This document shows, one piece after another, positions 16,755-26,233 of a DNA stretch of 64,000 nt. A program made the translations under genes and the position numbers. Source of the stretch: JARDZU01 sp963730285 (lineage in GTDB: Bacteria > Actinomycetota > Acidimicrobiia > Spongiisociales > ZC4RG35); NCBI GenBank assembly GCA_963730285.1, contig CAVSQY010000008.1:281880-345879 (forward strand), in the 5' to 3' direction. A model generated the notes under the pieces. That model was not told the origin of the DNA and made no database searches. It was given only the letters and a program-made list of their open reading frames with translations. Every line of letters begins with the position of its first letter. The first letter of the stretch is position 1.

Positions 16755-18524
16755 TCAGGCTAGTGCGTCGTCTTCGCTGTCTTCGATGAGCAAAGGCAGC
16801 CGAATGGTGAAAGTCGAGCCGACACCAAGCTCACTTTCGACCTGCACAGTTCCCAGATGGCTCTCCACAACGTGTTTGACGATGGACAAGCCGAGCCCGG
16901 TGCCACCGGTGGCCCGGGCCCTTGCACTGTCGACCCGGTAGAATCTCTCAAAGATCCGATCGAGGTCGCGGGTCGGAATCCCCTCGCCCGTGTCGTTGAT
17001 CCTGAGGACTGCCTCACGGTCCTCGGCGGCCAGGCGAACGGCGATCGTGCCGTCGGCTCCGGTATACCGCACGGAGTTGTCGAGGAGATTGCGCACTGCG
17101 ATCGATATGTCGCGACCCGATCCCGCCACCCGGGTGGGGGCGAGCTCCACTTCCCAAAGGATGCCTTGGGCCTCGGCGGTGCCCCGCGCCCTCTCGACCT
17201 CATCTTTGACGAGGAGGTCGAGGAACTGGAGCTCCATTTCGGGCTCATCGCGCTCGAGGCGGGAGAGGTCGAGGAGATCGTTGACCAGCCGGTCGAGCTG
17301 ACGGGCCGACCCTTCGATCCGCTGGGCGAACTGGGCCGCAGACGGGTCTCCCCTCTCCATGGCCATCTGCAGCGTGTCGGCGGCGGCGATGATGGCAGAC
17401 ACCGGGGTCTTCAGCTCATGAGACGCATTGGCGACAAAGTCCCGCCTCACCGAGGCCGTCCGTGTTCGCTCGGTCACGTCGTCGACGACCAGGAGTATCC
17501 GCTCGTCGTCATCGAGCGGGCTGGCCACACCCTGCAACTTTCTCACGGGCTTGCCGTGGTCCACCAGGATGGCCACGGGTGTGCGATCGATGCGGGACTC
17601 TCTCACCGCAGTCTGCAGGGGGAATGGCGCCAACCCGGAGAGGGTGGCCGGTACCGCTCCGAGGAGCTGGCCGGCCGAGGGGTTGGCATATATGACTTGA
17701 TCGTTGGCCCCGATCAGCAGGGTGGCCTGGGACAAGGCGCCGAGCACGGCTTGGAGGGTGGCAGTGGCGTCCCTTGCATCGATCAGACGGTCGCGGCTCT
17801 GTCGGTCGAGCTCTTCGATGGCGCGGCCCAGCTGATCCAACTCCAGGACTGGCGATTGTCGCAGCCCCTCGAGATCCGAGCCGGCCGCCAGCGAAAGGGT
17901 CTGTTCGGTCAGCCTTGAGATCGGGGCTGCCAAGCGACGAGCGAGCAGGCCAACGATGGCAATCCCGAACAGCCCGACGAATGAAGCGATCAGGAGAACG
18001 GAACGGCGCAGAGGCTGGGTGTTCTGGGCCAACTCCTCCGAAGACCAGGAAAGCCGCAACACGAGGCCATCACCGGCAGGGACAGCCACGTAATGTTGTT
18101 CGTACCCGGTGCTGATGCTGAGCCTGGTCGCACGTCCGACTCCGCCCGCCTGCGCTGCCTGCACCTCGGGCCGGTCGGAGTGGTTCTCCATCACCGCCGG
18201 ATCCTGATGCGAGTCGGCCAGGACCACGCCGTCTGGATCGATGATGGTCAGGCGATAGCCACTCACGTCCGACATCTGGTCGACCCAAGTCTGGAACTGC
18301 GCCGGTTCATCGGGCATCCCGGCCCTCGCCAGGAAGACATCGGTCTGGAGACGGTTTACCAGGGTCTTGGTGAAGGTGCTCTCGGCCGACTGGAGGATGA
18401 ACCACCCCATGGCACCGATCAGGACTACGTAGGCAAATGCGTAATAGACCAGGAATCTGGATGCGAGCGGTGTGCTTCCCCGCTCGCTAATTCGGTTCAT
18501 CCATGAATTTGTAGCCGAGTCCAC
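16755..18524 (-). CDS. phoR: PhoR-like sensor histidine kinase
   Basis: The 589-residue membrane kinase has one helix near the N-terminus (YYAFAYVVLIGAMGWFILQ) and an extracytoplasmic domain of about 140 residues. A second helix (VLLIASFVGLFGIAIVGLLA), HAMP, PAS, HisKA and HATPase domains follow. The phospho-acceptor box is FVANASHELKTPVSAI; ATP-binding boxes are NLLDNSVRYTG, DTGEGIPTRDLDRIFERFYR and GGTGLGLSIVKHV. The start may be 18524 or the ATG at 18500; both overlap the response-regulator gene. Position after phoU and the phoB-like gene makes a phosphate-starvation sensor the natural reading. Confidence 0.9.
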   Translation of the reverse strand: MDSATNSWMNRISERGSTPLASRFLVYYAFAYVVLIGAMGWFILQSAESTFTKTLVNRLQTDVFLARAGMPDEPAQFQTWVDQMSDVSGYRLTIIDPDGVVLADSHQDPAVMENHSDRPEVQAAQAGGVGRATRLSISTGYEQHYVAVPAGDGLVLRLSWSSEELAQNTQPLRRSVLLIASFVGLFGIAIVGLLARRLAAPISRLTEQTLSLAAGSDLEGLRQSPVLELDQLGRAIEELDRQSRDRLIDARDATATLQAVLGALSQATLLIGANDQVIYANPSAGQLLGAVPATLSGLAPFPLQTAVRESRIDRTPVAILVDHGKPVRKLQGVASPLDDDERILLVVDDVTERTRTASVRRDFVANASHELKTPVSAIIAAADTLQMAMERGDPSAAQFAQRIEGSARQLDRLVNDLLDLSRLERDEPEMELQFLDLLVKDEVERARGTAEAQGILWEVELAPTRVAGSGRDISIAVRNLLDNSVRYTGADGTIAVRLAAEDREAVLRINDTGEGIPTRDLDRIFERFYRVDSARARATGGTGLGLSIVKHVVESHLGTVQVESELGVGSTFTIRLPLLIEDSEDDALA

Positions 18525-19209
18525 GCACGGTGACGATGTGGACCGGCTTGGACGGGTCGGTCTCGAGCTTTTGTCGGAGGCGCTTGATGTGCACGTCCAG
18601 CGTCTTGGTGTCTCCGAAATAGCTCGGTCCCCACACCTCGTCGATCAACGCGTGACGCGCGGCAAGCCGGTTCTTTCGCCTCATCAAAGACTCGAGGAGC
18701 TCGAATTCCTTGGGTCGTAGATCGACTGCCTCGCCATTCACCCTCATCTCATGGGCGTCGATGTCCAGCTCGATCCGGCCACCCCGGAGTATCTCGTTGG
18801 ACACGGCCAGCACACCGCTCTTGCCCGCCCGCCGCAGATGCGCCCGAACCCGTGCGGTGAGCTCGCGCATGGAGAACGGTTTGGTGACATAGTCGTCAGC
18901 ACCCAATTCCAGCCCGGCCACCTTGTCGGACTCGGCATCCTTGGCCGTCAACATGATTATCGGGACATCCGAGCCGGCCCGGATCTGCCTGCACACATCC
19001 AATCCGGACATGCCCGGGAGCATGAGGTCGAGGAGGACCAGGTCGGGTTGATGCGAACGGGCCAACTCCAGCCCGCCCACGCCTGACTCGGCGACCAACA
19101 CCTCGAACCCCTCCGCTCCCAGCGCATATTTGACCGACTCGGCAAGACCGGGCTCGTCCTCGACTATGAGAACACGATGCCTGCGACTCTCAATCGGAGA
19201 CAGCGTCAC
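18487..19209 (-). CDS. phoB: PhoB/RegX3-like response regulator
   Basis: The 240-residue regulator has a receiver domain (phospho-acceptor Asp in DLVLLDLMLPGMSGLDV, switch Thr in IIMLTAKD, Lys in YVTKPFS). The C-terminal OmpR-type winged helix contains LRPKEFELLESLMRRK, KTLDVHIKRLRQKLE and the terminal VRGLGYKF. It is expected to bind direct-repeat PHO boxes such as the one at 24067-24095. The start overlaps the phoU 3' end by 20 bases and the stop overlaps the kinase start, so the three are translated as a unit. Confidence 0.92.
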   Translation of the reverse strand: MTLSPIESRRHRVLIVEDEPGLAESVKYALGAEGFEVLVAESGVGGLELARSHQPDLVLLDLMLPGMSGLDVCRQIRAGSDVPIIMLTAKDAESDKVAGLELGADDYVTKPFSMRELTARVRAHLRRAGKSGVLAVSNEILRGGRIELDIDAHEMRVNGEAVDLRPKEFELLESLMRRKNRLAARHALIDEVWGPSYFGDTKTLDVHIKRLRQKLETDPSKPVHIVTVRGLGYKFMDEPN

Positions 19210-19900
19210 CGGCCGACCCGCTGAGCCCCGCCTCGTTGAACTCCGCTCTCTCCCCGGTGATCAGGTACACCGTCTGCTCGGCGAAGTCCACTGCCTGGTC
19301 GCCTATACGCTCCAGGGCCCTGGCCGCCATCATCATCTTGGTTGCCCACTCGAGCATCTCCCGGTTGGACGCCACTGCCACCGTTTCCTTGTACATGTTG
19401 GCATTGAGCCGGTCCACCGGCTGGTCCATTGCCGGGAGCAACCGAGCCTCGTCGACATCACGTCGCACATATGCCTCGATGGCGGTGCGGATCATGGGAC
19501 GCACCAGATCGCCCATCTCCCTGATCTGGTCGCAGATGCGGGCGACCGGTGGCAGGCCCTCGTTGAACTCGGCGATCTTGGCGATGTTGACGCACTGGTC
19601 ACCCATGCGCTCGAAGGTGACGTTGAGGTGGAGGAGGACGCTCATCTTCCTCAGATCGGAGCCCAGCGGCTGAAATCGGGCCATCAGATGTGTCCATTGG
19701 TTGTGGACGTCGAAATAGGTCCGGTCGATCTCGTCGTCACGCTCCACCACCTCGCGGGCCAGGTCGAGATCGCCGGTTGTGGCCGCCTCGACAGCCATCT
19801 CGACCATTTGCACCGCCCGGTCGACCACGCTGAGGACCGCCTGCTCCAGGCTCTCCAACCCCTGGTGGAAGTGGAGATTGATGTCTTGAAGGTCGGTCAT
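19190..19900 (-). CDS. phoU: Phosphate-transport regulatory protein PhoU
   Basis: The 236-residue, all-helical protein has two PhoU repeats. Repeat 1 begins INLHFHQGLESLEQAVLS and repeat 2 contains LERIGDQAVDFAEQTVYL. Conserved family stretches are RDDEIDRTYFDV and FERMGDQCVNIAKIAE, whose acidic and polar side chains form the metal-binding faces. PhoU links Pst transporter activity to PhoR signalling so that the regulon is off when phosphate is plentiful. It overlaps pstB by four bases and phoB by 20. Confidence 0.93.
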   Translation of the reverse strand: MTDLQDINLHFHQGLESLEQAVLSVVDRAVQMVEMAVEAATTGDLDLAREVVERDDEIDRTYFDVHNQWTHLMARFQPLGSDLRKMSVLLHLNVTFERMGDQCVNIAKIAEFNEGLPPVARICDQIREMGDLVRPMIRTAIEAYVRRDVDEARLLPAMDQPVDRLNANMYKETVAVASNREMLEWATKMMMAARALERIGDQAVDFAEQTVYLITGERAEFNEAGLSGSAGDAVSD

Positions 19901-20859
19901 CCGAATCTCCCGGTTATGTAGTCCTCGGTCTCCTGCTCCTGCGGAGAAGTGAAGAGCTGATCCGTTTCCAAGAACTCAATCAGTCGGCCGGTGCGCATTC
20001 CCTCGTCACTGAGCTTGATATTGAAGAAGGCCGTCTTGTCCGAGACGCGGGCGGCTTGCTGCATGTTGTGAGTCACGATGATGATCGAGTACTGCTTCTT
20101 CAACTCGAGCATCAGTTCCTCGATCCTCAGGGTAGCTATGGGGTCGAGCGCCGACGCCGGCTCGTCCATCAGGACGACGTCGGGACTGGTCGCGATAGCC
20201 CGGGCGATGCAGAGTCGCTGCTGCTGGCCACCGGAAAGCGAGTAGCCGCTCTCGCTCAGCTTGTCCTTGACCTCGTCCCAAAGAGCAGCCGACTCGAGCG
20301 CATGCTGGACGAGTTCGTCCATCTCGGCCTTGCCCTTGGCTGCGCCGTTGATCTTGGCGCCCCAAGCCACGTTTTCATAGATGGATTTGGGGAACGGGTT
20401 CGGCTTCTGAAAGACCATCCCGATGCGTCGCCTTATCTCGACCGGGTCGATCTCGGGGTCGTATATGTTCTCGCCGTGGTAGCGGACGGCACCAGTCACC
20501 CGTGCGGCCGGAATGAGGTCGTTCATCCGATTCAAGGACCGCAACACGGTCGATTTGCCACAACCCGAGGGGCCGATGAGGGCCGTGATCTGCTGTGCAT
20601 GGAAGTCCATGGTCACCGCGTCGACCACGCGGAACGACCCGTAGTACACCTCCATGCCCTCGGTTGCGATCACTGTCGCTTTCGAGGCAGGAACAGATTC
20701 TCGTTGGTCCTGGCGGGCAGAGCCCCCAGGCTCACCAACCTGGCCGTCATCACCCGGCGCGGCCGTCGGGACTTCGCTCGAGGTGCTCTCGGACTGCGTC
20801 TCGTTGGTCAAGTCGATCTCCTGGGTCGCTGAGTGCTCGTAGCTGCTCTTGGTCGACAT
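19897..20859 (-). CDS. pstB: Phosphate ABC transporter ATP-binding protein PstB
   Basis: This is the ATPase of the high-affinity phosphate importer. The chosen start (complement of 20857-20859) lies 16 bases past the pstA stop; a frame starting at 20901 would overlap pstA by 26 bases. The first 65 or so residues are an unusual Ser/Thr/Glu/Gly-rich extension (for example TAAPGDDGQVGEPGGSARQ) not found in typical PstB of about 255 residues. The core has GPSGCGKSTVLRSLNRMNDL, LSGGQQQRLCIARAIA, DVVLMDEPASALDP and VTHNMQQAARVSD, which are PstB-specific. The true start could be further downstream. Confidence 0.93.
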   Translation of the reverse strand: MSTKSSYEHSATQEIDLTNETQSESTSSEVPTAAPGDDGQVGEPGGSARQDQRESVPASKATVIATEGMEVYYGSFRVVDAVTMDFHAQQITALIGPSGCGKSTVLRSLNRMNDLIPAARVTGAVRYHGENIYDPEIDPVEIRRRIGMVFQKPNPFPKSIYENVAWGAKINGAAKGKAEMDELVQHALESAALWDEVKDKLSESGYSLSGGQQQRLCIARAIATSPDVVLMDEPASALDPIATLRIEELMLELKKQYSIIIVTHNMQQAARVSDKTAFFNIKLSDEGMRTGRLIEFLETDQLFTSPQEQETEDYITGRFG

Positions 20860-20875
20860 CTCTCTGACGGTTTCC

Positions 20876-21793
20876 CTATTGCTGGACTTCGGATCGGCCA
20901 CTCAACGTGCGAGCAGCAATTGTGATGATCAGGACCAGGAGCATCAGCTCCAATGCGCCGGCCCATGCCCTGGCGTGGGCCGCTTCGAACGGCCCGCGGG
21001 CCTCATTGTAAATGATCAGCGGCAGCGCCGACTGGGGCGCGCTGATCAGGTTGGGGACGACAGTGAAGGCACCGAGCGCGGTCAACAAAAGCGGTGCCGT
21101 CTCCCCCGCGGCCCGGCCAATTGCCAGCATCGAACCTGTGACAAGGCCGCTCGAAGCCGTTGGGAGCACGATCTGGGTGACCACCTGCCACCTTCGAGCG
21201 CCCAGCCCGTAGGCGGCGTTGCGAAGGTCGTCGGGCACCAGGCGAAGCACCTCCTCGGCGGTCCTGGCGACGATCGGCATCATCAACAGGCTCAGGGCCA
21301 GCCCACCGGCGAGGGTGGAGAACCCGATCGAGAACCCGATGTTGCCCTGAACCAGAAGGGCGTATATGTATAGGCCGATGAATATCGACGGGACGCCGGT
21401 CATGACGTCGGTGAAGAATTGGATGAAAGGCGCCAGTTTGGCGTCCTTGTACTCGACGACGTAGGTCGCCGCTCCCACACCGAGCGGCACTGCGACCAGG
21501 CTGGCGATCAGGACCATGTAGAGGGTGCCCACCAGACCGTTGAGGTATCCCCCACCCACGGTCCGTTGTGAGAAGATCTGAGTCGAGGTCAAGAACTCCC
21601 AGTTCATCGCACCTATGCCCCTCCGGATCACTTCGATGAGGATCAGCACGATCGGGATCAAGGCAAGAACGACGGCGAGCACCAGGATCCCTGTCATCAG
21701 CCTGTTTCTGCGGTTCCGCTTGGCCGCGTTTGGGGTCCGCTCCTTGAGCGAACGAATTCGATCAGGAGGGCGGCTTTCGACTGTCACAGTCAT
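20876..21793 (-). CDS. pstA: Phosphate ABC transporter permease PstA
   Basis: This 305-residue inner-membrane subunit has about six helices, the first after a basic N-terminal tail (NAAKRNRRNRLMTGILVLAV). Typical PstA motifs are TYVVEYKDAKLAPFIQFFTD, GVPSIFIGLYIYAL and the ATPase-contact loop RNAAYGLGARRWQVVTQIV. It forms the channel with PstC. Its start overlaps the pstC stop by four bases. Confidence 0.93.
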   Translation of the reverse strand: MTVTVESRPPDRIRSLKERTPNAAKRNRRNRLMTGILVLAVVLALIPIVLILIEVIRRGIGAMNWEFLTSTQIFSQRTVGGGYLNGLVGTLYMVLIASLVAVPLGVGAATYVVEYKDAKLAPFIQFFTDVMTGVPSIFIGLYIYALLVQGNIGFSIGFSTLAGGLALSLLMMPIVARTAEEVLRLVPDDLRNAAYGLGARRWQVVTQIVLPTASSGLVTGSMLAIGRAAGETAPLLLTALGAFTVVPNLISAPQSALPLIIYNEARGPFEAAHARAWAGALELMLLVLIITIAARTLSGRSEVQQ

Positions 21794-22785
21794 ACGCTGG
21801 CGTCTCCCATCACCCGGCCACCTGTCAGCATCACAATGCCTCGGGCGATCATGTTGACGATCACCGTGATGACGAAGAGGAGCACCCCGACACCGATCAA
21901 CGCCCTGACATTCTCTGGCGCCGCCTCCTGGAAGGTGATGGCGATGATCCCTGCCATCGACTGGCCACCGAGAAAGACACTGTCCGGGATCTGCTTGGCG
22001 CCACCGATGAGCATGGCCACCGCGATGGTCTCACCCAGTGCCCTGCCGAGCCCCAGCATGGTGGCACCGATGATCCCGGGCCTCGCCCTGGGTAGGACGA
22101 TGAACTTCATCATCTCCCACCGGGTCGCTCCGAGCCCGTATGCCGCCTGAATCTCGGAATCCGGTGTCTTCGACATCACCTCACGAGTGACGGCGGTGAT
22201 GATGGGGAGGACCATGATCGACAACACCACGCCGGCGGCGAAGTAGTTGTAGGTGACAACGGGGGGTGCGAGAAATGGGATGAACCTCCCCAGGCTGTCG
22301 CCAATGAATTCCATCGCCGGCCGAAGCACGACAGGTACGAAGAAGAGGAGCCCCCAGAGGCCGTAAACGACGCTGGGGACGGCTGCGAGCAACTCGATGG
22401 CATATGAGAGTGGCTTGCGGATTCGTCGTCCGGCCACATTGGTCAGATAGAGCGCAGTTCCAACGGCCAGTGGCACCGCTATGAGAAGAGCGATCCCTGA
22501 TGTGACGAGTGTGCCGACGATGAAGGCCAGGGCTCCGTATTCCCCCGTGATCTCAGTGCGCGAGGTGCCGGGATCCCAAGTGGACCCGGTGACGAAGTTC
22601 CAACCCTCCTTCTGAAACACCGGCCAGGCATCGATCGCGGTGGAGATGAGCATGGTGGCGAGGATGATGAGGACGCTGGCGCCGGCCAGGGCCAGGAGCC
22701 GTCGAAACCACTTGTCGGCGCCGGACTGCTTTCCGGTCAGGAGCGGACGCCGGGCCGGGGCCTGCTCTTGGTCGGTAGCTGTCAC
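21790..22785 (-). CDS. pstC: Phosphate ABC transporter permease PstC
   Basis: This 331-residue inner-membrane subunit contains LLAAVPSVVYGLWGLLFFVP and, near the end, IQAAYGLGATRWEMMKFIVL, the EAA-type loop that docks PstB. GRALGETIAVAMLIGGA is strongly conserved in PstC. The N-terminal 25 residues are cytoplasmic and basic. It follows pstS after about 98 bases with no strong terminator visible. Confidence 0.93.
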   Translation of the reverse strand: MTATDQEQAPARRPLLTGKQSGADKWFRRLLALAGASVLIILATMLISTAIDAWPVFQKEGWNFVTGSTWDPGTSRTEITGEYGALAFIVGTLVTSGIALLIAVPLAVGTALYLTNVAGRRIRKPLSYAIELLAAVPSVVYGLWGLLFFVPVVLRPAMEFIGDSLGRFIPFLAPPVVTYNYFAAGVVLSIMVLPIITAVTREVMSKTPDSEIQAAYGLGATRWEMMKFIVLPRARPGIIGATMLGLGRALGETIAVAMLIGGAKQIPDSVFLGGQSMAGIIAITFQEAAPENVRALIGVGVLLFVITVIVNMIARGIVMLTGGRVMGDASV

Positions 22786-22883
22786 GGTTGGTCAGTCTCC
22801 TGGCTGTCGGTTCGCCGGTCACGGAGGCCCCGAAAATGAGGCCCCCGAAACCTAGTTGCGAGCTGGTGTGCAGGTCTCGCCGA

Positions 22884-23972
22884 TCAGCCCTGTGAGTTGA
22901 CCAGATCGAGCTTGGCCAGAGCCTTCTCCTCGAGTGAGGCGGGCAGTGGCGCATAGCCCAGCTCCTCGGCCAGGGAGTCTCCTTGGGTCAGGTCCCAGGT
23001 GATCCAGCCCTTGAGGGCAGCGGCGATGTTGTCCTCGTAACCACAGCTCCAGAGCAACAGCCATGTGGCACCGGCAATCGGATAACCGTCGCCACCGACG
23101 CCGAGGATGTTGAAGCGGAGGTCGTCGGGGATCTCGATCCCGTCGGCCGCGGCAGCCGTCGACTCCAGGGTCGGGGTAATGGCGTTCCCGTCGGCGTTGA
23201 TCATGTCGGCCACGGGGATCCCGGTCTCCAGCGCATAGGACAGCTCGATGTAACCGATTGCACCGGGGTTCTGCTGGATCTGGGCGGCGACACCGTCGTT
23301 CTTCTCACCACCAACCGAGTTGGGGGCGGGCCACTCGACCTCTTTGCCCGCACCGGGACCGTTGGCCCAGGCATCCGACACATCGCTCAAATAGGTGGTG
23401 AAGATGCTGGTTGTTCCGGAGCCATCGGAGCGGTGGGCCACGATTATCGGCTCATCCGGCAACGAGACACCATCGTTCAGTGCGGCGATGGCAGGATCAC
23501 TCCAGTTGTCGATGTTGCCCAGGAAGACATCGGCCAATGTGGGCCCGTCGAGAGTCAGCGAATCGACACCGTCGAGGTTGTAGCCGAGTGACACCGCGCC
23601 AAACACGGTCGGGACGTGGATCGCGTCGCAACCGCGAGCGTCCTGCGCAGCGGCGACCTCGTCGTCCTTGAGAAAAGCGTCCGACGCGCCGAAGTCGGTC
23701 TGTTGACCGATGAACTGCTCGACACCCCCGCCAGAGCCGATCGACTGGTAGTTGATCGAGATACCGGGCTGCACATTGGCTGTGTACTCCCCGATCCACT
23801 CCTGATATATCGGGTCCGGGAACGATGCTCCCGCACCGAGGAGATCGGCCGAGAGGTCCGTGCCGCCGGACCCGGCCGTGGTGGTGGTGTCGCCACTGCT
23901 GCCGCCACAAGCGGCCACAACGAGCGCGAACACGGCCAGCGCTGCGATGAAACGCGCGATTCGGGGACTCAT
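22884..23972 (-). CDS. pstS: Phosphate-binding lipoprotein PstS
   Basis: This 362-residue lipoprotein captures phosphate outside the membrane. The signal peptide ends LVVAACGGSSG, with lipidation at about Cys22. PstS motifs are LGAGASFPDPIYQEWIGEY, INYQSIGSGGGVEQFIGQ and VAHRSDGSGTTSIFTTYL, where Ser, Arg and Asp/Thr residues contact phosphate. It is first in the pst operon, with a PHO box about 95-125 bases upstream of the start. Confidence 0.95.
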   Translation of the reverse strand: MSPRIARFIAALAVFALVVAACGGSSGDTTTTAGSGGTDLSADLLGAGASFPDPIYQEWIGEYTANVQPGISINYQSIGSGGGVEQFIGQQTDFGASDAFLKDDEVAAAQDARGCDAIHVPTVFGAVSLGYNLDGVDSLTLDGPTLADVFLGNIDNWSDPAIAALNDGVSLPDEPIIVAHRSDGSGTTSIFTTYLSDVSDAWANGPGAGKEVEWPAPNSVGGEKNDGVAAQIQQNPGAIGYIELSYALETGIPVADMINADGNAITPTLESTAAAADGIEIPDDLRFNILGVGGDGYPIAGATWLLLWSCGYEDNIAAALKGWITWDLTQGDSLAEELGYAPLPASLEEKALAKLDLVNSQG

Positions 23973-24066
23973 CCCGTTTAGCTCCTTGATAGGGATCGAT
24001 TTTCATCTCGGGCCATGGGAAAGCCCCCAGGCCCACCTGCAACGTAGGTTGTCCCCTTAACCACCC

Positions 24067-24095
24067 TCTGACCCCACGGTGAACGGCAGGTGAAC
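24067..24095 (-). promoter_or_regulatory. PHO box upstream of pstS
   Basis: On the minus strand, GTTCACC occurs twice exactly 11 bases apart (complements of 24089-24095 and 24078-24084). A weaker third unit (GGTCAGA) sits another 11 bases on. Tandem 11-base units of this type are the binding sites of PhoP/PhoB-type regulators in actinobacteria. It lies between ppk1 and pstS in the correct orientation for pstS. Confidence 0.8.
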
Positions 24096-24142
24096 GTTTT
24101 CTTCGAGTCTGGGCCGCCTCGAACGGCGGTTCTAAGGGCGTT

Positions 24143-26215
24143 TCAGATGGTGGCGGTCGCCCGAGCCCGGGCCAGCTCTTGGAGGGTGGTGTGGGCATCG
24201 ATCCCCGCCCCGCCCACGATCCGCGCCCACGATCCGTCGCCGCGGAGCTCCCACGCCAGGGTGTCATCGGCCATGAGCACATCGAGGATCTGATCGATCC
24301 TGAACTGGAGGTCGGGGTCGGTCACCGGAGCCAATGCCTCCACCCGGCGATCGAGGTTCCTCGGCATCAGGTCCGCCGACCCCATGTAGTAGGTGCGGTC
24401 CCTCCCACGCGCACCGAAGCGATAGACACGCGAATGCTCGAGATAGCGGCCCACGATCGAGCGCACCTTGATGTTCTCGGACAGACCTTCGATTCCCGGC
24501 CGGAGACAGCAAATACCACGGACTATGAGGTCGATCCGGACACCGGCCACCGAGGCGTGATACAAGGCGCCGATCATCCGGGCATCGACTAGAGAGTTCA
24601 TCTTCAACGTGATCTGCCCGTCGGGTCGTGACGACTCGCCCTCGATCAGCTCGAGGAGACGGTTCCTGATCCCGTTCGGGGAGACCGCCAACCGGTTGTA
24701 TGTGGTCTGCCTCGAGTAGCCGGTGAGGTAGTTGAAGAGCTCGGAGAGGTCTGATCCGACCTCCGGCTCGGCCGTGAAGACCCCGAGGTCCTCATAAGTG
24801 CGCGCTGTCTTCTCGTTGTAGTTGCCGGTCCCGATGTGGGCATAGCGGACCACACCCTCACCCTCCCGACGCACAACCAACGCCAGTTTGGTATGAGTCT
24901 TCAGCCCGACCACCCCGTAGGTGACGTGGACCCCGGCATCCTCGAGACGCTGGGCCCACTCGATGTTCCTCTCTTCGTCGAATCTCGCCTTGAGCTCGAT
25001 CAGGGCGGCCACCTGCTTGCCCGATTCCGCAGCCTTGATCAAGGATCCCATGATCGAGCTGTCCGACGAGGTCCGATAGAGGGTCATCTTGATGGCCAGC
25101 ACCTTGGGATCGGTGGCGGCGCGCTCTATGAAACCTTCCACGGTCGTGGTGAAGCTGTCGTAGGGATGATGTGCCATCAGATCGCCCTGCCGGATGACCT
25201 CGAAGAAGTCTGCGCTCTCCCCGGCGGGTGCTTGGAGGCGCGGAGGGGTGACACCGGTGAAAGTCTCGAACTTGAGCTCCGGGCGGTCGACTTCGTAGAG
25301 ACCGATGAGACCCGCCATGTCCAGGGGCCCCTCCATCCGGTAGACGTCGTCCTCGGTGGCGCCCATCTCCCGGAGCAGCAAATCGAGCACCCCCGCCGGC
25401 ATGTCAGGATGGATCTCGAGGCGCACCACACTCCCGAACCGACGCTGGGTCAGCTCCGACTCGATGGCCATGAGCAAATCGCCGCCCTCGTCCTCCTCGA
25501 CCTCGAAGTCGGCGTTACGGGTGACACGAAAGACGTCGTTGCCCAGGACCTCCATGCCGGGGAAGAGAGCATCCAGATGTGCGGCGATGACCTGTTCCAG
25601 CGGAACGAAGCGCTCCAGGTCCGGAAGCACCACGAATCGCGGCAGGATCGGGGGCACCTTCACACGGGCGAACTTCTGCAGACCGGTCTCGGGGTTTCGG
25701 ACCAGGACCGCAAGGTTCAGGGAGAGATTCGAGATGTATGGGAAGGGGTGCGAGGGGTCGACGGCGAGCGGAGTGAGCACCGGGAAGACCAGTTCCCGAA
25801 ACTGTCGATCGAGAAACTCCTTGTCATCGATCTCGAGTGTGGAGTAGTCACTGAAGACGATGCCTTCGTTGGACAGCGCCGGGGCAACTTCGGAGAGGAA
25901 TTGTTTCGAGATGGCGTCGGTCTGCAACTCGACCTCCTTCCTGATCGCTGCAAGCTGCTGACTCGGTGTCATCCCATCCGGCGGTGTGAACCCCACGCCA
26001 TGAGCGACCTGCTCCTTCAGGCCGGCGACTCGAACCTGGAAGAACTCGTCGAGATTCAAGGCCCAGATGGCGAGGAATTTGACCTTTTCGAGCAACGGGA
26101 AGTCCGGCCGAGCGGACAGGGCGAGCACGCGATGGTTGAAGGCGAGCCACGACAGCTCCCGGTTGATGAACCTGTCCGGGTTGAAAGTCTCGGTCACGTC
26201 GCCAGTGGTTACCAC
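24143..26215 (-). CDS. ppk1: Polyphosphate kinase 1
   Basis: The 690-residue enzyme reversibly polymerises the ATP gamma-phosphate into polyphosphate. The N domain starts with FINRELSWLAFNHRVLALS. The catalytic core has MTLYRTSSDSSIMGSLI and the autophosphorylated His in YAHIGTGNYNEKTARTYEDL. The C-terminal PLD-like half contains GICCLRPGIEGLSENIKVRS and RTYYMGSADLMPRNLDRRVE. Length is normal for PPK1. It sits directly upstream of the pst-pho genes, so phosphate uptake and storage are clustered. Confidence 0.95.
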   Translation of the reverse strand: MVTTGDVTETFNPDRFINRELSWLAFNHRVLALSARPDFPLLEKVKFLAIWALNLDEFFQVRVAGLKEQVAHGVGFTPPDGMTPSQQLAAIRKEVELQTDAISKQFLSEVAPALSNEGIVFSDYSTLEIDDKEFLDRQFRELVFPVLTPLAVDPSHPFPYISNLSLNLAVLVRNPETGLQKFARVKVPPILPRFVVLPDLERFVPLEQVIAAHLDALFPGMEVLGNDVFRVTRNADFEVEEDEGGDLLMAIESELTQRRFGSVVRLEIHPDMPAGVLDLLLREMGATEDDVYRMEGPLDMAGLIGLYEVDRPELKFETFTGVTPPRLQAPAGESADFFEVIRQGDLMAHHPYDSFTTTVEGFIERAATDPKVLAIKMTLYRTSSDSSIMGSLIKAAESGKQVAALIELKARFDEERNIEWAQRLEDAGVHVTYGVVGLKTHTKLALVVRREGEGVVRYAHIGTGNYNEKTARTYEDLGVFTAEPEVGSDLSELFNYLTGYSRQTTYNRLAVSPNGIRNRLLELIEGESSRPDGQITLKMNSLVDARMIGALYHASVAGVRIDLIVRGICCLRPGIEGLSENIKVRSIVGRYLEHSRVYRFGARGRDRTYYMGSADLMPRNLDRRVEALAPVTDPDLQFRIDQILDVLMADDTLAWELRGDGSWARIVGGAGIDAHTTLQELARARATATI

Positions 26216-26233
26216 TTCTTGCCTACCCTCGCG

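Noticed and set aside
22800..22860. A terminator between pstS and pstC.
   Set aside because: The two GGCCCC-type stretches are direct, not inverted, repeats and no T-run follows.
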